Positions 61,201 through 64,000 of a DNA stretch of 64,000 bases are shown in pieces. The first letter of the stretch is position 1. Every line of letters begins with the position of its first letter. Under the pieces are notes generated by a model. It was not told the DNA's origin and searched no databases. It saw only the letters and a program-made list of their open reading frames with translations. Source of the DNA: Panax quinquefolius (lineage: Eukaryota; Streptophyta; Magnoliopsida; Apiales; Araliaceae); NCBI GenBank assembly GCA_020205615.1, contig CM035168.1:122473573-122537572 (forward strand), in the 5' to 3' direction. Position numbers and translations under genes: made by a program.

Positions 61201-62936
61201 TCAAAAATTAATCTCCTCTAAATGGCGTTGAAGGAGAAGGCTTTCTGTCACAATAACGGAGGTAGAAGAAGATTCACAAATGCACGGGAGAGTCGAACAT
61301 AGTACATTAAGTTCCACATCACGCGCAACTGTTTGTTGGTTTTTCTGTTTTGGACTTTGGTTTCCAAACTTTATAATCTCTTTTTGGGTTTGTCGATTGA
61401 ATTTCTTATTAGGTTTGTCGAGTGTTTTTTTTTCCTTTCTTGGATTTCTTATTAGGTTTTTCGATTGTTTTTTCTTTTTCTTTTCTTGGGTATTTTTTTC
61501 AATAAAGCTGATTGCCTAAGCATGTGCCATGCCTTGACTTGCACCTTGTGGCTTAAGCTCACAAAAAAGCCGTGCCCTATCTACCTGTGCCTCACCTCAC
61601 TGAAGCGAAGTGCAAAAGTTACGGCTCACCTCACCTCACGCCTAGGCTCGCCTTTGACAACTATGATCCAAAGCAAGTGGGAAGCCCTGAACCTAGCAGA
61701 CCAAAACTTAGTTGTATAGTCTGAAAAATGAGTCTCAATTGCAAATGAATATCCAGAACCTAGATGCCATATTTGCATGATTCATAAAGTTCTAATTTTG
61801 TATCAGCTACTAACACTTGTAGCAATCTGTCTACAGAAGCACTGCACAGGGAATTAAGGAAACTTCAACATCAGGCATCATGCATGTACAAAATGTTATA
61901 ACGACAAACAAAACAATATATATACATATATAAGAAAGAGGTACATGAACAGGGATGAAAGATTTGAAGCAAAAAAATCATTAGGGGGATACAGGGGCCA
62001 AAAGTTCAAAACAAAAGGTTGAAATGTCTCCACTGAAGAGCTAAAAAATCTGAATCCTTTACTTCTATTAATAAAGTTCTACGCACATTACCTGTTGTTT
62101 CAAATCTCTCAAGTAAGCAACTTTTTTTACAATGCTGGTCATGAGCTTAGCGCACAGCACCTGCAAAAATAGAGAATATAATCGCCATACTAGGTAGTAA
62201 TAATGAGAAATTTTAGAGTTTTTAGACATCCTGAAGAAAGTGTCGAGAAAATGCTTAGTGATGGATATTTGGGATGAGCCATTAAAGGGTGAGAACAATT
62301 CATCCATGAAAGTAAAGAAGACTTTTTCACAGCAGCAGAGGAGCAGGGGTGGAGGGGATGATGACCAGTGCTTCAACATAGAAACAAAGTAACAGACAGG
62401 GTATTGTTTCAGTAAGTGGTTAGGACAGTTTTACATGGTCATGCTAAAACATCTTGTTCTCTATTGCTAGCATAATTGTGCTACTGAAGCAAGGAAGGGT
62501 AGGAGCTCAACTTGCCAACTTCACCATTAAAATGCAGCCTAATTAGTAATTATGGTATGATGTTTCTAACCATGTGAAAGCCTTACAAAAAGCATCTGGA
62601 CATAATTTTACAACTTCATGAGAGACAGAGAACTAATTGCTTCAATACTAAAGATAAGCACAAACCTCAATCTCTGCTATATCCTTCACATTTATACCAG
62701 GAAGTCCTCTCCAACGAATTTCCTTTGTGTCTTTAGTAATAATGTCCAGTGCCATGAAGACATTCAAAGCATCATATACGCGTCTCCGAATATTCTTCTC
62801 ATCAGACTGATAAAATGCAATTTTAATTCAAGTTGCTTGCACCATATAACTGCAATATTAAAGTGAAAACAACAATTATGGTTAATCAAGACCTTATCCA
62901 ATGAAAATTTTGATATGTTACTTCTTGTTGCACACT
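58286..62936 (-). CDS. E2F dimerisation partner, DPA-like (3' six exons; 5' end outside the window)
   Basis: DP proteins pair with E2F to bind cell-cycle promoters in the nucleus. Exons on the minus strand: 62893-62936, 62666-62806, 62092-62160, 60455-60546, 58945-59015, 58286-58463 (stop). The second visible exon gives DEKNIRRRVYDALNVFMALD, then KEIRWRGLP, the second half of the winged-helix domain with the RRVYD dimer-contact motif. Next comes a coiled coil (KLMTSIVKKVAYLRDLKQQ, LQNLILRNQ). The DP marked-box-like region follows: GFYLPFILVQ, TAPHATVEIEMSDDMQLVHF, NSTPFTLHDAAYILQLMQ. A serine-rich tail ends FHWNSEVDTPK. FMALDII, the serine-rich tail and the WNS ending match Arabidopsis DPA better than DPB. 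About 197 residues are visible; the first half of the DNA-binding domain is not found before 64000. The first listed exon (CATRSNISKFSLDK) is weakly conserved. The junction between 62092 and 60546 is out of phase by one base, so about 7 bases are unaccounted for. Two usually acidic marked-box residues are changed (FYFNS, HDAAY). Confidence 0.88.
60860..61665. mobile_element. hAT-type MITE inside a DP gene intron
   Basis: The left terminus is CATAGCTGTTAAGGCGC, and the reverse complement of the right terminus is CATAGTTGTCAAAGGCG. The flanking 8-mers are ATCCAAAA (60852-60859) and ATCCAAAG (61666-61673), matching at 7 of 8, the duplication length of hAT elements. Subterminal sequence is rich in AGGCGC/GCCTTG/CCTCACCTCAC motifs on both sides, around an AT- and T-rich centre. 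806 bp with no transposase domain. An open frame at 61280-61519 is T-rich and phenylalanine-heavy, and I do not consider it a gene. Confidence 0.82.
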
Positions 62937-63440
62937 CTGCAACAATTATTAAGGACAGGATCGGAATGAAATGAAGCACATATGTCAAGAACGCAAGTTG
63001 AAGCCTTCCATTATTAAGGGTTTTTAAATTAAAAAAAAAAATAGATTTAAAAAAAAAGGTAAAACAATTATTGCTAGCAACACGCTGAAACTATCTAGAG
63101 CCACAAAGGCCATGTGTCATGTCTTTAGCTAAAAGTATTTATTCAGGAAAACATCAAATTTCAAATTTATGACAACCTTGGAGGAAAAGCATACATCAAA
63201 TCCACATGTCATGTTACAAATCATGAGAAACTAGACCCCTTCCGAACTACATAATGAATTATCATCGGTTCCGGAGTCTCAAAGCACATGTTAGCTATAA
63301 ATTACAGGTGATACATATAAGAAGCAAGAATCTCAAGCTGCTAAATACGGCTCAATTGCACTAGAAACAACAGTAGACAAATAAATATCTCAAGTGTTAG
63401 AAAAAGTAATCAGCAACCCCCCTGAAAGACTCCACCGCAC
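62937..63440 (-). other. Upstream intron of the DP gene, no exon seen
   Basis: The minus strand should contain the exons for the start of the winged helix (the RQFS...TTYKEVADE-type region). No such codons were found in any frame, so this is read as intron. Confidence 0.5.
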
Positions 63441-64000
63441 GCTTGAGTGAGGTGGTCGTTGCCCGGATCTTTTCTACCTGGTGGAACTCTCTCGACACCT
63501 CAACTCAACACCTATAAAGAGACAAGAACCTTGGTACAATAAATCAAACAATGAAATCTGCGTTGAATGGAACACCAACGACACCTAAATCCCTTGTTTA
63601 TATCGAAACAAGAACCTCGGTACAATCGACGATTGATGCAGTAGAAGACGTCACACACAACTATATAGCGTTGTATGATAAGTCAATAATGAATTCTCAA
63701 CAAAACTAAGACCTAGTCTAGAAATTCTTAAAGAACCAAAAGATGAGAAACCTCTCAATTGTATTGATAATCTGAAAATAACATAATGTCTTACTATTAC
63801 ATAAGCCATGTATTTTATTTATACTAATACAAGAAACCCTAAATCCTAAAAGAAATAGGATTACTAATTAACAAGTAGTTTGGAATCAAATCTATCTAAT
63901 AAATATTCTAATTGCAATAGAATTATGAAAAGATCTGAAAATCCCTCAAAATAAGGAAGAAATATGGTAAAAAACGCGTCAAAACGTGTTCCACAAAATC
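63440..64000 (-). mobile_element. Possible LTR or TRIM-like retrotransposon end (truncated by window edge)
   Basis: On the minus strand, TAGGATTTAGGGTTTCTTGT is followed by a TATAAATAAAATACATGG promoter-like motif and a leader-like stretch with two AATACAA/GTACCGAGGTTCTTGT-type repeats (about 63520-63625). This is the arrangement of an LTR with its TATA box. No terminus, target duplication or coding domain is visible, so it may also be ordinary intron sequence. Confidence 0.25.

Noticed and set aside
1..64000. tRNA and rRNA genes
   Set aside because: Apart from the retrotransposon primer-binding sites, I saw no tRNA A/B-box pair with a foldable cloverleaf and no rRNA sequence.

Overview
This is nuclear DNA of a flowering plant, almost certainly a eudicot. 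It is very AT-rich and full of long (TA)n tracts. It has intron-containing plant genes (a Dof transcription factor and an E2F dimerisation partner), plant-type LTR retrotransposons (chromovirus and Tat clades), a CACTA transposon, a Stowaway MITE and an hAT-type MITE. The genus cannot be fixed from the sequence. There are only two host genes. Most of the rest is transposon sequence, much of it nested.

Layout. 1-6816: AT-rich intergenic DNA with MITEs, a C-rich G-quadruplex repeat and a perfect 57-bp duplication. 6817-21887: a complete Ty3/gypsy chromovirus (probably Tekay/Del) on the + strand, with 2.5-kb LTRs and the 5-bp target duplication TCCGC; its gag-pol is broken and its pol 3' end is split by a CACTA transposon (13900-19035). 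21893-27565: intergenic microsatellite-rich DNA. 27566-28911 (minus): a complete two-exon Dof zinc-finger gene with its TATA box near 29075.

29736-51050: a Tat-clade Ty3/gypsy element on the minus strand, inserted into a (TA)n microsatellite whose two halves still flank it. Between its pol and 3' LTR it carries a tandem-repeat array and a long antisense coding region. Its gag is interrupted by a second chromovirus (39855-49759, minus) of the same family as the first. 52192-54932 is a solo LTR of that chromovirus family with a perfect duplication (ATGTT). 55030-58258 is a cluster of small foldback elements embedded in (TA)n tracts, with a Tat-family solo LTR (56493-57110) inserted into one of them.

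58286-62936 (minus): the 3' six exons of a DPA-like E2F partner gene. One intron holds an 806-bp hAT-type MITE. The 5' exons lie beyond the right edge or past an LTR-like insertion at 63440-64000.

The Dof and DP genes are unrelated transcription-factor genes separated by about 29 kb of nested retrotransposons; nothing suggests they work together. Nothing in the window looks like a wholly new system. The best leads are the antisense ORF plus repeat array in the Tat element, the replacement of ~60-bp repeats inside chromovirus LTRs, the (TA)n-embedded foldback families, and the unresolved splice junction in the DP gene.
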